Source: Bombus terrestris (lineage: Eukaryota > Arthropoda > Insecta > Hymenoptera > Apidae). From it: a stretch of DNA of 64,000 bases. A model generated the notes under the pieces. That model was not told the origin of the DNA. It worked only from the letters and a program-made list of their open reading frames with translations, and did not search any database. The stretch lies in the NCBI RefSeq assembly GCF_910591885.1, contig NC_063275.1, forward strand, positions 22,866,501 through 22,930,500, in the 5' to 3' direction. Made by a program: the position numbers and the translations under genes. Position 1 is the first letter of the stretch, and every line of letters begins with the position of its first letter. Positions 39,201 to 44,900 of this stretch are shown here, in pieces.

Positions 39201-41677
39201 AATCTGTCGGACGTTGTAATCTTTATCTTGATAGAACAAAATGAATCATACGTAATTCGATAAAATAATATAAAACGAAAAATGTCGTGCATCCATTATT
39301 TTCTTATAAAACGAAAGAAACTTCTCGGACGACCTAATACCTTGTTCCAAAGCATCGTTTTAGTCGACAAATGAACGATGCAACAAAACCGGAAGTCATT
39401 GTTCGAATTACCAAACAGAAGCAATCTTTCGTTTAATCATTTCGCACGGAATCCAACAAGACGTAATAAGACGAGATTGCAGGTCTCCGGAGGTTTGGCA
39501 TGCAACGGTAGCCAAAAATAGTGCTGGTTCGACCAAATTTTACGAAGAAGCTCGTTGATCGAGCGGAAGCATCGTCGCATTCTTTCCATTCCTTCGTTCG
39601 ATCCGTAATTAGAAACAAATCAAGAGAATCCAGAGATAAACACGATGAAACCGATAAAAGTCGATAAGTTGCAATTCTTTTTGGAGATTGTTCGTTTCTG
39701 CTTTATTTTTTTTCTTTTACTAGAAAAAAAAAAACGTTACATTCCATTGATGTAACGTTCGTTGGCACACTTCCTATCAACTAGGACATTGACATTTAAA
39801 CAGCTTTGGAGAAGCATTTATCTCGCTCATTCTGTTATATGGTTATTGATCGCAGTCGCTGGTAAATTTAATGGCTCATTTGACACATTCCAGTCGTAGA
39901 TTCTTTTTATAGCTGTCCTTTTGTATTGCCACCGACAGGTGACCTGGATTTTCATTGTATTTGGCAGATATTTATTGCTTTTCTTCTGGCTTATGGTAGT
40001 TGTTTGCTACGGATCATGCAACTTCAATAATGTACAATCACGCGTTTAACGTTATTTAACTTGACCTTTTCTCAACTTTAATACTCGTTTTCTCTTTAGG
40101 AAATTCCTAAATAATTCTACTGTTACGTTCAGAGTGGATTTTATGTAACATTTACCTTTTAATAACAATATAATAAGATTATTTCGGTATATTTCTATTT
40201 CGTTGAAAGCTCTTCAAACAATAATATATTTATTTACAATGAAAAACTTGTTAAATCGCGTAATACTTTGATAAATGGACTGTTGATGTTCTTTGAATCT
40301 TTGTGGATAAACCTAATGAAACTAGAACCTACGTACAGATTGTGTTTCATCCACTAAATGTTATAAACATCGCTATACTATACTAATTTAGATATTTTAT
40401 ACATTTCTGCATTCTGTCTATTTTTATACCCTTCTACTTGTGATGAATAATTATAATAAAAATTCACAGTGTACTAATAAGCACTAAAAATATAAATAAT
40501 TATAATAATAATGCATCTTCGTGTTAACACTAGAACTACCGATAGTTAACACGAAGCTATTTTTACCAAAACAGTGAAAGTGACTGGTCTTTAAAAAATA
40601 CGTAATAATAGAATATTTTTATATTTATTGATTTATTACTTTCTTACAGAAACAATTCCATGTTACGTAGCACATTTTTGGTATTATTAATCCATTTGGG
40701 ACCATGATCCATAAACGAGGATTGACACATTTATAAAATTGTAGAACCAGTCATTTTGGTTGGTGTGGTATTGCTAGTGTTGACATTTAGCGATCTAGCG
40801 GAATTTTCCTGATAACTGATTTTCATCATATTTAATGATACGCAGTAAAAATTGTAAAAACGTGTGCGAAGTTGTAGAAAACGAGAAAACTGTTTAATTG
40901 GGATTCGATAAACAGATTGCAGGACCCTTTTACACTTTGACAAGTACCAATCATTTTGGCTGGCATTGGTATAAGTAGCCTTGATACAAAATTATTTTCA
41001 GTTTGAATACATAGAAAACAAAATAAAACTCATCATATTATTCTTTTAGTTATCGTTGCGAAGGTCATTACATCATCGCGGAAAAAAAATATAACACGAA
41101 GTAGGAATTTGAAAATAAAATTGAAAAAACGGTCAATTTCACTGGTGTGGTAGTTCTAGTGTTAATTAAAATCTGTTAGCAAGCCGATATAGTAAATGTT
41201 GTAACGTAATTTCAGGAGTACCTTCGCCATTCTATGGGACATATCGGGACCAAAACATCGGCGAAAGAGCGATCGAGAGTTCGCCCAGGTACGTAGCTCT
41301 GAGGGACCTGTTTCTACCGCAAGAAAACTACGTGAAAACGACACCTATGAATCGTCAACATTCGACGCGACACGATTCCTCTGTCGCGTGCAACTTGATC
41401 GCGGATCGCAGGTAGACTCCGATCGATCGAATCGATCGATATAGCGAATACCACGGAGAGACTAATCGAGACGTTGTTTCATTTAGTTATCCAGGTGGCA
41501 GCTATCGCGAGAGACGAATTACGGCGGAAGAATGCGACCAGATAACAGAACGAAATGTGATAGCGCGACGACTCGAGTATTCCGATTTCGAGGCGGACGA
41601 TTCGTTTCACGATGATTTCTGCTTCGATCGCGAATATTCCCGTTACACATCGTCGAAACCGAGGCCAACAGAAAAAG
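1..41677 (+). CDS. zormin: zormin-like giant sarcomeric Ig protein, 3' part (24-26 exons)
   Basis: Gene-level entry; exons are listed separately. Joining the exons at GT/AG sites gives one open frame of about 3,096 codons to 33620, and about 3,184 to 41677, with no stop and matching phases at every junction. Order: helical spectrin-like segment, Ig1-6, linker, Ig7-8, Pro/Lys/Glu-rich disordered region, Ig9, acidic tail. The Ig domains are I-set type with GxPxPxVxW and DxGxYxCxAxN signatures, as in titin-family sarcomere proteins. The zormin assignment rests mainly on position: the next + strand gene opens like sallimus, and fly zormin lies just upstream of sls. Fly zormin is a Z-disc/M-line protein. 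The 5' end is outside the window. Other titin-like genes (unc-89, stretchin) are less likely given this neighbour. Confidence 0.72.
635..1001 (+). CDS. zormin: exon: helical spectrin-like segment
   Basis: An acceptor (GTAG at 631-634) opens the exon with ILEERIETF and a GTAAGT donor follows base 1001, leaving phase 1. The 122 codons (window residues 84-205) are almost wholly helical in composition, with a conserved-looking tryptophan in RERWRNLKRRIEE as in the first helix of spectrin repeats. No Cys. It links in frame to both neighbours. Confidence 0.85.
1434..1879 (+). CDS. zormin: exon: coiled-coil segment
   Basis: The exon follows a TTTAG acceptor and joins as FGTDRLPQF. Residues 206-354 hold a strongly charged, alanine-rich coiled coil (KVEMAAAEAAREEAENARR) and then a Ser/Thr-rich tail ending LQK at a GTATAA donor, phase 0. 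Frames on the other strand here are shadows of the biased codon use. A long helical stretch before Ig domains is unusual for titin relatives and may act as a dimerising or actin-binding spacer (inference). Confidence 0.85.
2512..2902 (+). CDS. zormin: exon: linker and Ig domain 1
   Basis: Acceptor TTTTAG at 2506-2511; donor GTAATT at 2903; phase 0 in, 1 out. Residues 355-484: a 37-residue charged linker, then a complete I-set Ig domain starting PEFTVPLHDATVQEG, with B-strand Cys in FTFQCNLVGQPTPEV, core Trp in VVWYKDG and F-strand motif DSAKYTCRAFN. Both disulfide cysteines and the tryptophan are present. Confidence 0.92.
3297..3599 (+). CDS. zormin: exon: Ig domain 2
   Basis: A symmetrical 1-1 exon of 303 bases carrying one complete I-set domain: PPVFVKELVASVAVEG, Cys in HRMECIVEGNP, core QWFKNDV and DKATYTCKAANRLG. 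The symmetry and one-exon-one-domain layout would let the exon be skipped without a frameshift. Acceptor TTTTTAG, donor GTAAGA at 3600. Confidence 0.92.
3687..3853 (+). CDS. zormin: exon: first half of Ig domain 3
   Basis: Enters in phase 1 after CACTTTTAG and leaves in phase 0 at GTAAAT. Encodes strands A to C' of an I-set domain: KPYFVTPLSNAMGRAG, Cys in VKLECEAKGNPTPT, core SWYHDGRPVEE. The domain is completed by the exon at 4691. Confidence 0.9.
4691..4975 (+). CDS. zormin: exon: second half of Ig 3 and first half of Ig 4
   Basis: Phase 0-0, exactly 285 bases. Opens IQTDAGRTSLIISEAF and completes Ig3 with KDAGCYTVVAKNNAGE, where the usual F-strand Cys position (YxC) is Val. A 25-residue linker with several Ser/Asp follows, then Ig4 strands A-B with Cys in VRLDCVIVGQPEPE. 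The same exon design and length recurs at 7076. Confidence 0.9.
5892..6072 (+). CDS. zormin: exon: second half of Ig domain 4
   Basis: Acceptor GGCACAG, opening VIWYHDDQPVKES, so PEPE from the previous exon joins VIW as expected for the C strand. The F strand reads DAGVYKVVAINSGGE, again without the YxC cysteine although the B-strand Cys is present. Donor GTACGT at 6073; phase 1 out. Confidence 0.88.
6512..6726 (+). CDS. zormin: exon: linker and first half of Ig domain 5
   Basis: Acceptor ATCCAG, phase 1 in; donor GTGAGT at 6727, phase 0 out. A short charged linker is followed by SPPKFVKLPTDSLVAEG, Cys in ATFECAVVGEPKPE and core LRWFSDSGEITENE. Completed by the exon at 7076. Confidence 0.9.
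7076..7360 (+). CDS. zormin: exon: second half of Ig 5 and first half of Ig 6
   Basis: Phase 0-0 and again exactly 285 bases, beginning IQ like the exon at 4691. Completes Ig5 with DKGNYVVKAFNAHGE (F-strand Cys replaced by Val), then a basic/acidic linker and Ig6 strands A-B: APTFKEKFEDRRVSEG, Cys in TKFECIVVGKPAPK. Donor GTAAGT at 7361. Confidence 0.9.
7361..9532 (+). other. 2.2 kb intron inside Ig domain 6
   Basis: AT-rich at both ends, with the CpG island at 8480-8830 in the middle. It splits the Ig6 fold just before the core tryptophan, the same place as the intron at 4976-5891 splits Ig4. Nothing else recognised. Confidence 0.8.
8480..8830. promoter_or_regulatory. CpG-rich intronic island
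   Basis: Inside the 7361-9532 intron, an island of CpG-rich sequence (GCGGCGCCGC at about 8602) with a TATTTAAA-like box near 8722 and a donor-like GATCAG/GTATCG at 8818. Open frames on both strands (up to 89 codons) share it and neither resembles a known protein. Regulatory role is inferred only. Confidence 0.25.
9533..9707 (+). CDS. zormin: exon: second half of Ig domain 6
   Basis: Acceptor CTTTCAG after a 2.2 kb intron; opens IQWLFNDRPVHGKDF, so PAPK joins IQW. The F strand reads VGTISCVAENAAGKA: the Cys is present but the DxGxY tyrosine is Ile. Donor GTAAGC at 9708, phase 1 out, into a 10.3 kb intron. Confidence 0.9.
10300..10800. promoter_or_regulatory. CpG-rich intronic island
   Basis: Second CpG-enriched block of the gene's largest intron, with overlapping meaningless frames on both strands. 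A donor-like CACCAG/GTAGCC lies at 10541. Either an enhancer or an alternative leader exon; nothing in it decides between them. Confidence 0.22.
12046..12997. mobile_element. inverted-repeat-flanked tandem array (non-autonomous element?)
   Basis: The 20-base sequence CAGATAGATCTTTCACTTTA at 12046-12065 recurs as its exact reverse complement at 12978-12997. Between the arms sit six copies of a 139-base repeat. Terminal inverted repeats around a minisatellite are known for some small DNA elements in animals. No transposase frame and no certain target-site duplication were seen. Confidence 0.55.
12162..12977. repeat. tandem array, 139-base unit, six copies
   Basis: Unit starts (ATGAATTTTTCTGAG) fall at 12162, 12301, 12440, 12579, 12718 and 12857: a constant 139-base step with no indels. 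Copies differ by a few point changes (for example GAGCG/GGGCG, GATAT/GACAT). The last copy is cut short and merges into the right inverted arm. Confidence 0.93.
13492..13799. repeat. two-copy tandem duplication, about 154 bases
   Basis: ATATTTTATAACAAAAGACA at 13492 recurs at 13646, and both copies continue through GAACGAGTGAAGAAG, CGTGATCCTA and CGATTCATCAAACATTTCAC. Each ends with TTCTTCACCATTC. Non-coding. Confidence 0.88.
14080..14440 (+). promoter_or_regulatory. CpG-rich intronic island, possible internal promoter
   Basis: Within the 10.3 kb intron, this block is much richer in C, G and CpG than its surroundings. It has GGTCAGTTCC (initiator-like TCAGT at 14126-14130) and ends at a good donor-like sequence, TTCCAG followed by GTAACA at 14434. 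It could be an alternative non-coding first exon feeding the exon at 20057, or an enhancer. No protein-like frame. Confidence 0.3.
15383..15706. mobile_element. piggyBac-like MITE
   Basis: TCAACCCTTTGCACT at 15383-15397 is the exact inverse of AGTGCAAAGGGTTGA at 15692-15706. CCCTTTGCAC-type ends next to a TTAA-like site are typical of piggyBac-derived small elements; here the TTAA is changed to TCAA/TTGA. Two internal GAGTG...CTCGACA palindromes follow the left end. No transposase. Confidence 0.65.
17094..17281. mobile_element. mariner-like MITE, copy 1
   Basis: Ends GGTTGTCCGAAA and (reverse) GATTGTCCGGAAAG lie next to TA dinucleotides (17092 and 17282). About 188 bases; internal AATTCAATAAAATAATATAA shared with the copies at 36.7 and 39.1 kb. 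These ends resemble mariner-family copies common in bee genomes. No coding capacity. Confidence 0.7.
19083..19735. repeat. tandem array, about 130-base unit, five copies
   Basis: The block AGCTTTTACAGAAACAGTTT followed by AATCATGG recurs: AATCATGG falls at 19119, 19246, 19376, 19512 and 19642 (steps 127, 130, 136, 130). Copies alternate between AAGAAGAGATTT and AAGGAGAAGAAAC variants, which suggests doublet expansion. Lies just before the 20057 exon; non-coding. Confidence 0.9.
20057..20412 (+). CDS. zormin: exon: Ser/Thr-rich linker
   Basis: Acceptor CATTAG, phase 1 in. Residues 1022-1140 are a low-complexity acidic then Ser/Thr-rich segment (ITESSTTHTTTKKEYISSTT), with no recognisable fold. 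Donor GTTTGT at 20413, phase 0. Many phosphorylatable Ser/Thr; function unknown. Following a 10.3 kb intron, it could also receive alternative first exons. Confidence 0.82.
20991..21219 (+). CDS. zormin: exon: linker and start of Ig domain 7
   Basis: Acceptor TTTCTACAG; donor GTAAGA at 21220, phase 1 out. About 40 charged residues, then APRFVSPITGMIVDQG begins an Ig domain. The B strand reads TDIILEGIIDG, so the expected Cys (LxC) is Gly and the canonical disulfide cannot form. Confidence 0.85.
21658..21855 (+). CDS. zormin: exon: second half of Ig domain 7
   Basis: Acceptor TGTACAG; joins as IIDG-GFPQPFISW. Core Trp in FISWSKNGQEL and F strand DAGRYTCTASNEVGSAS, with a Cys that lacks its partner. 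Donor GTACGT at 21856; symmetrical 1-1 exon of 198 bases. Confidence 0.9.
22102..22305 (+). CDS. zormin: exon: first part of Ig domain 8
   Basis: Acceptor ATTTCAG; donor GTACAG at 22306; symmetrical 1-1 exon. Starts IFPPVFGRRLQAQVV; B strand RVNMEVEITGTPEP has Val where Cys is usual; core TVTWFKDDVPIKE. The E strand is NCYMLLIDK. Confidence 0.9.
22412..22575 (+). CDS. zormin: exon: end of Ig domain 8 and linker
   Basis: Acceptor ATTTCAG; donor GTAATT at 22576, phase 0 out. F strand HAGKYMVRATNAGGEA has Val in place of Cys, so this domain has lost both disulfide cysteines, as several intracellular titin-type Ig domains have. It ends in a charged linker (VIYENVQDKKVIQ). Confidence 0.88.
22962..25979 (+). 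CDS. zormin: 3.0 kb exon: disordered Lys/Glu/Pro/Ser-rich region
   Basis: One exon of 1,006 codons, from an acceptor ATCTAG to a GTTCGA donor at 25980. The first third is Lys/Glu/Thr-rich; the rest is Pro-rich. Repeated short motifs: PPPEIGY at 23859-23879 and 24873-24893, each followed about 40-45 residues later by GGVKIFPTPSPK or GGIRTFPPAPKK; GSPPIYV near 25544; QESDYESDMD at 25212-25232 followed by EEPRYRRVQPP; a diverged copy ESGYMADTD at 25652. PEVK-like in composition, so probably an extensible or SH3-binding spacer (inference). Large open frames on other strands here are codon-bias shadows. Confidence 0.93.
25980..26833 (+). other. 854-base intron after the giant exon
   Basis: Mostly occupied by an inverted-repeat element (26228-26713) and ends in a T-rich tract before TTTCCAG. 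Donor GTTCGA is weak; the frame is open only a few codons past it. Confidence 0.7.
26228..26713. mobile_element. inverted-repeat element with TA flanks (MITE-like)
   Basis: GTCCTCAATTGGTAA at the left and its inverse TTACTTATTGAGGAC at the right match at 13 of 15 positions, and both ends are next to TA, as for Tc1/mariner-type insertions. The 486-base interior is AT-rich and non-coding. Confidence 0.5.
26834..27053 (+). CDS. zormin: exon: ESDYESD repeat
   Basis: Acceptor TTTCCAG, donor GTATCT at 27054, phase 1 out. Contains another copy of the acidic motif, FRESDYESDYDGRIPPLWKP at about 26933-26992, followed by YESDDQTFRPVKP. The pattern (S/K)xF-x-ESDYESD-x12-W-x-P-x-SD-x-(Q/E) matches the copies at 25.2 and 28.8 kb. 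Confidence 0.9.
27054..28391 (+). other. 1.3 kb intron
   Basis: The first 700 bases are ordinary AT-rich sequence. From 27800 on it is rich in pyrimidines with a poly-A tract at 28164-28195, then CpG-richer up to the CGATAG acceptor. Open frames in the pyrimidine-rich part (for example 27876-28163) have no splice-compatible link and are not called coding. Confidence 0.7.
28392..29168 (+). CDS. zormin: exon: PPEIxY and ESDYESD repeats
   Basis: Acceptor CCGATAG, joining as GPGKPREPRTPL; donor GTAAGA at 29169. Holds PGSPPEIAYAPP (28508-28543), FRESDYESDIDTRIKPKW followed by SDTEEPRYRKVQPP (28805 onward), and KPGSPPEFGFI near the end (29108-29134). Charged and Ser-rich between; no fold seen. The open frame runs past the donor for a short way, which is not coding by composition. 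Confidence 0.9.
29169..30236 (+). other. 1.1 kb intron
   Basis: AT-rich with an ATATAT run at about 29460-29480. No repeats, RNA genes or exons recognised. Confidence 0.75.
30237..30422 (+). CDS. zormin: exon: basic linker
   Basis: Acceptor CATCCGCAG keeps the frame (AANHVASRHMSDMTSS) and a GTAATT donor follows 30422. Residues 2744-2805 include SFKSKTEKFVSDIQSDLKQG and KPILKHPIDSRASDGDEPRT. Bases 30152-30236 upstream are open in the same frame but lie before the acceptor and look intronic. Confidence 0.8.
30423..31297 (+). other. 875-base intron with a degenerate repeat
   Basis: Holds three diverged copies of a block that starts ATTGAAATACGTGTATAGTT (see repeat entry) and then plain AT-rich sequence to the AACACAG acceptor. 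Confidence 0.7.
30519..30890. repeat. degenerate tandem repeat, three copies
   Basis: Copies begin at 30519, 30645 and 30801 with ATTGAAATA, followed by TTTTATACTTT, AAACAAGC and TTTGCTTGAAATTATTAGAA. The first two are close (126-base step); the third is diverged. Confidence 0.75.
31298..31813 (+). CDS. zormin: exon: conserved-looking aromatic segment and Ser-rich tail
   Basis: Acceptor AACACAG at 31291-31297 joins SEHG to TKQIDPDTGLIYFKY, then DFGYEFGIVLPGEGKRT. This aromatic, hydrophobic stretch stands out from the disordered surroundings and may be a binding motif or small fold. A basic Ser-rich part with KWEPTSESEFSEAED and a Pro/Ser-rich end (SPSPSRWDHTTPSPISLSP) follow. Donor GTATTC at 31814, phase 1. 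Confidence 0.85.
31814..32818 (+). other. 1.0 kb intron
   Basis: AT- and T-rich, with open frames at 32321-32775 that show no protein-like character and no phase-compatible splice sites. The intron ends with ATTCTAG. Nothing else seen. Confidence 0.7.
32819..32916 (+). CDS. zormin: exon: linker to last Ig domain
   Basis: Short exon (98 bases) from acceptor ATTCTAG to donor GTAACT at 32917. Reads GSPWPTTNGVASSKEVIQPY and then LEILPKKAPLFIT, the A strand that leads into Ig9 in the next exon. Too short to show alone as an open frame; found by phase matching. Confidence 0.82.
33012..33192 (+). CDS. zormin: exon: first part of Ig domain 9
   Basis: Acceptor ATTTTAG; opens PLRDIAVVSGQTARFEC, with Cys in FECIVQAEPQPN, core ILWSKDGRIVE and E strand CRLTIVRAFP. 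Donor GTATGC at 33193, phase 1. Confidence 0.92.
33543..33620 (+). CDS. zormin: exon: end of Ig domain 9 (possible alternative C-terminus)
   Basis: Acceptor CTTTTCAG; reads EDAGTYACTATNSLG and then TVTSATLQVP, a canonical F-G hairpin with Cys. Donor GTAACA at 33621 in phase 1. If the donor is not used, translation runs 11 codons further to a TAA at 33650-33652, and AATAAA signals follow at 33679 and 33683, so a short isoform could end here. Confidence 0.9.
33621..33690 (+). terminator. possible alternative 3' end: stop and poly(A) signals
   Basis: Reading through the donor gives GNRRSVYAPI and a stop at 33650. Two overlapping AATAAA hexamers (33679, 33683) sit 27-31 bases after it, in an A-rich run. 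This would be a compact 3' UTR. The A-run is common in this AT-rich DNA, so the evidence is suggestive only. Confidence 0.3.
35165..35222 (+). CDS. zormin: possible small alternative exon
   Basis: A long pyrimidine tract (35090-35158) precedes AAG at 35162-35164, and a GTAGGT donor follows 35222. In phase 1 the exon reads GCDFDTVLGQSIDDGYDAK and leaves phase 2, the same phase pair as the exon at 41216. It could be a mutually exclusive alternative to that exon, or a decoy: it is only 58 bases and shows no known motif. Confidence 0.33.
35325..35815. repeat. tandem duplication, 240-base unit, two copies plus a partial
   Basis: TGACGAATAGAAAGATATTA recurs with a 240-base step (35393 and 35633), and both copies continue through GATGGATATTTTGGAAATAA and CATAATGTATAATCAGAATT. 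A fragment of a third copy (AGATTTAATTTCATCCAATT) begins near 35780. Confidence 0.9.
36655..36843. mobile_element. mariner-like MITE, copy 2 (reverse orientation)
   Basis: GGTTGTCCGCAAAATTTCTT at the left; CTTCTCGGACAACC at the right. The interior reads as the reverse complement of copy 1 (TTTTATTGAATTAGGTATGA). The left flank is TA; the right flank is TG, a decayed TA. Confidence 0.7.
39127..39334. mobile_element. mariner-like MITE, copy 3
   Basis: Begins GGTTGTCCGAAAAGTC and ends CTTCTCGGACGACC, with TA on both sides (39125, 39335). Same orientation as copy 1, with about 20 extra bases near the left end. Shares the GAAAGAAACTTCTCGGAC end with copy 2. Confidence 0.7.
40524..41165. mobile_element. 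TTAA-flanked piggyBac-like MITE
   Basis: TTAA at 40524-40527 is followed by CACTAGAACTACC; GGTAGTTCTAGTG ends at 41161 and is followed by TTAA at 41162-41165. Exact 13-base inverted ends with a TTAA duplication are diagnostic of the piggyBac superfamily. The interior has degenerate copies of the end (GGTGTGGTATTGCTAGTGTT near 40760, TGGCTGGCATTGGTATAAGT near 40958). No transposase. Confidence 0.78.
41216..41288 (+). CDS. zormin: exon: C-terminal tail, part 1
   Basis: Acceptor TAATTTCAG ending at 41215; donor GTACGT at 41289. Phase 1 in matches the end of Ig9, and phase 2 out matches the next exon. Reads VPSPFYGTYRDQNIGERAIE then SSP. The good splice sites, open frame and double phase match make it likely real although it is 7.6 kb from Ig9. 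A TTAA-flanked element ends 50 bases upstream. Confidence 0.62.
41487..41677 (+). CDS. zormin: exon: C-terminal acidic tail, part 2
   Basis: Acceptor CATTTAG, phase 2 in; GTAAGT donor after 41677, phase 1. Reads SYPGGSYRERRITAEECDQ then ITERNVIARRLEYSDFEADD and SFHDDFCFDREYSRYTSSK. YSDFEADD resembles the ESDYESD repeats of the disordered region. If unspliced, 16 more codons lead to TAA at 41725-41727, with an AATAAA at 41988. Whether further zormin exons follow I cannot tell. Confidence 0.65.
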
Positions 41678-41724
41678 GTAAGTGTCGTTCATTTTTATTT
41701 GACTACTATGTGAAGGAAACGCGA

Positions 41725-41993
41725 TAATGTGGTTCCGGTGAATTTCCAAAGTTGCTACTTTTCCAATTTATACCATTTTTACGGTAGTTAAAAAACGATG
41801 CTTTAATACAATACAAAAGAGAGGTGGTTCGTCAGGTTCTGCGATGTTAGCTTTCTAAAAATAGATGATACATTGACGAAGTGTTATACAAAACCAACGG
41901 TATCGTGAATCTTGCGATTATCGATGTTTTTGAAAATGTTCAACAGGGTGACAAATATATAGATACATGCGTTTAATCTAAAAAGCAAATAAA
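41725..41993 (+). terminator. possible 3' end of the zormin-like gene
   Basis: The frame of the 41487 exon, read through its donor, stops at TAA 41725-41727. An AATAAA lies at 41988-41993. A strong GTAAGT donor argues that splicing may continue instead, so this is one of two options. Confidence 0.3.
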
Positions 41994-44900
41994 AATGTAA
42001 TATTGTCGCTGTAAGATTAATCGGCATTGTGTTGAAATTTAAGATCGCGTCTCGATAAGATCCGAAGAATCTGATTCATCTTGTTTCTCCCGTGTGGCCT
42101 TTATTCGATATTTCCTCATTTTTATTATATCTGATTGCCAACAGTTGGATGTACTTTTTGTGGCTGCAGTATTGTATCTTTAGAAGTTGAGCTGCTGCTA
42201 AAAGATTTCTAATATTATTTTAGTGATTAATAGAAGAATAGGACGCTTGTTTAGAATATACAGCCATTTAGAAACAGTTTCTGCGAATTAGGTTTTTACC
42301 AAGAGGTTTCCAGTCTGTTTCTAGCGATCAACAAAACAGCAGACATTTTTACTTTCCATAGTCTGATCTGCAAAATGAATGACATCTTTTTACGGTTCCG
42401 AATCTTTGCAAGTCAGACTTTTGATTTTTAAAATGCGTCTTTCGTCGATTTTAAAAAGCAGGACAGTTCTTAAGAAGGTAACTTCAAAGCCTATTCTAAA
42501 GAAGATGATTCTTAAAAATAGCATGTCCACCTAACTTCCGCGTGAAATTCTAAGATATTTTCTATTAGTAGCCTCACGGCTATAAAGTAAAGATCCAAAA
42601 TTTTACCTATACCAATATTCCTCTTTGTTTCTCAAAATTCTCCAGTTACGCTCAATCTCATCGTCACAGTTTCTGCTCTACCAATTACCAGCCGCTAAAA
42701 TCTACCTCGTGGTCGCCGCAAAAAGAGCGAGTCGAATTCAGCGGTCCAAAAATACTTTCGAAGCCACTCACCGAGTTATACGTATTCGCGTAATCCTTCC
42801 TTTTCCCTGCCTCTTAAAATCATAATAACGAACCGCTAATAATTCTAAGAAGCGAAAATTTCAAACAAACTCTCACACCCACGTTCGCAATCAAACAACG
42901 TCCACCATCGTTAACCCGTCAACCGCGACACCGAAATCGCGTCTACTTGTTCCCTTAATTTCGACGAGCCACGCCATTCTCGCGTCGCGTATTTTGCATT
43001 GCGTGAAAGGTCCCTTTGTGACAAACCTATACGAGACATTCAGTCGCGGCCAAAAATAGATGGACAAAAATAGCGGGAATAGGTATCGATGAAATTCCAT
43101 TAAATATGGCTCGTTTGCGCAAAGTTGTAAACTTTCGATGTTTCTTAAATTCGATGTTTTTGTTAAATTTCGATTATTTGCTAAATAATTCGTGTACCCT
43201 AAGGATGTACAAGTTGTCCCAAGAATGCAGAGATGCAGTCGATAATAGAACGATGCTACGTGGAAGAAAAGAAATCGGAAGTGTAGGATAAAATTATTTC
43301 GCACGAGCCAAGTTCAAGTGTTATATCTGACAAATGTCGAAATTCAATTTTCTCGAAAACGAAACTTCTACGAACCAATTTTATTCTACGGTTTTCATCT
43401 GTTCCTCACGTAGTATCATCGTACTATCAATTGTACCACAATTGCTGAGCTACCCTGTACGATAAATGAAACTTAATTGTACGTAAACTCGATATCCACT
43501 TCCATTACCTGTCCATTTATTTCTGTCTCTAATTGTAAATTTCGTTCGTGAATTTGTACCGGAAAATATTTTGTACAAAAAAGGTATGAAAATCGTCCGC
43601 CAGATTGCAGAGGGTTAAGCGTTGTGTAACAAACATAGACCGCTGAATTTCGATTCGTCGGCTCGTGGCAAAGACAAGGGAGCGTTTCAAAGGCTCGTCT
43701 AATTGGCTAACCCAGATTCAGGGTCCTTCGGACGATTACTCGCGGTCGTCCGCGAAAATAGCATTCGACGTGCATACACGCGAGACCAGGTGGGTATCCT
43801 CCGTTGATTCCACACGTACAGAAGACAGAATGTGTGCAGAGTACACGAGTTTTTGGTGGTGAGGCGGACGTTGAATCATAGACTGGCCACCCCTCGAGTC
43901 ACTTCGCCCCCAAGAGGCCCTCAAGAACCGAAATAGACGCGTCGCTATGCGCTACCTTGGCGAAACGCGGTGATTCACTGGTGACCCATCTTTCGAGAGA
44001 TCCAGCGATCGCCTGTGTTGTCGATCGTCGAGAATTTCGAACTTTAGGCTTTTTATTTTTTTTTTTCTTTTTATTCTTATTTTTATTCGTTCGTTCTTTC
44101 TTGTACTTTGCCTGGCTCTCCTTTGAAATAAAGGGCGGTTTACATCGTGACGATTCAATCGATAGAAATTTGCTATTTCTTACATTAAGTTCTCATTCGT
44201 TTGATTATTTGGAATTTTTCAGAAGTTTTGATTCTTCTTACCGTATACAGTTTGCTTGAAGCGCGTTGCAAATGGTACAGCTCCATTTTTTCTAATACTA
44301 AATTTTCCTCCATGATTCATCCGTTTAGCGGATTATCCTTTGAATTTCTTTCGTTTTTTATATCAGCCGAATACTGCATAAATGAATCATAGCTTCCATT
44401 AATCCGCGTATTCTCAAATTACCTTTTAGTGACATTCTCTAAAATAATACCATTCCCCGTGTAGTATTTAAATTCAGTGTATTAATTAAATTTAAGTATC
44501 ATAGCATACACTGTAATTTTACAGTCATCGTTCTGGAAAAATTGTGATTCTTCTGGAAGATTATTGCGATTGTGTTTAAAATGAAAAATTGTCCTTTCCT
44601 TTGTAAAATATTTTTAGTATTTTTCGAGATATTTCTGGTCACATTTTTGATCGGCTGATTTAATCGGTTACATGACCCACGCGTTTCAGTTGCTTTATAT
44701 CAGAATACGTAACTGTTATACATATGATTCACTGTATGAACTAACGTTAAAGCAATTCTGAGAAACAAAATATTTTCGTTCCACAGTACATATTTCCTTC
44801 GAGTGGTCGATTGATACAAATATATTCGTTAACGATCAGCTAGATAAATATATAAGATTAATCGCACTGTTCGCATGTAACATCAAGAAACAGATTTCTT

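Larger units (their letters stand above)
33621..41215 (+). other. 7.6 kb intron or 3' flank with repeats and elements
   Basis: Contains the possible early 3' end (33.65 kb), a candidate small exon (35165), a 240-base duplication (35.3-35.8 kb), mariner-like copies 2 and 3, a poly-A run (37475-37497) and the TTAA-flanked element (40.5-41.2 kb). If the tail exons at 41.2-41.7 kb belong to this gene it is a phase-1 intron. The remainder is AT-rich with no other signal. Confidence 0.6.

Noticed and set aside
43665..43862. Frame containing GPSDDYSRSSAKIAFDVHTR, between possible splice sites.
   Set aside because: It needs phase 0 entry, while the last supported donor leaves phase 1; the phase-compatible reading looks non-coding.
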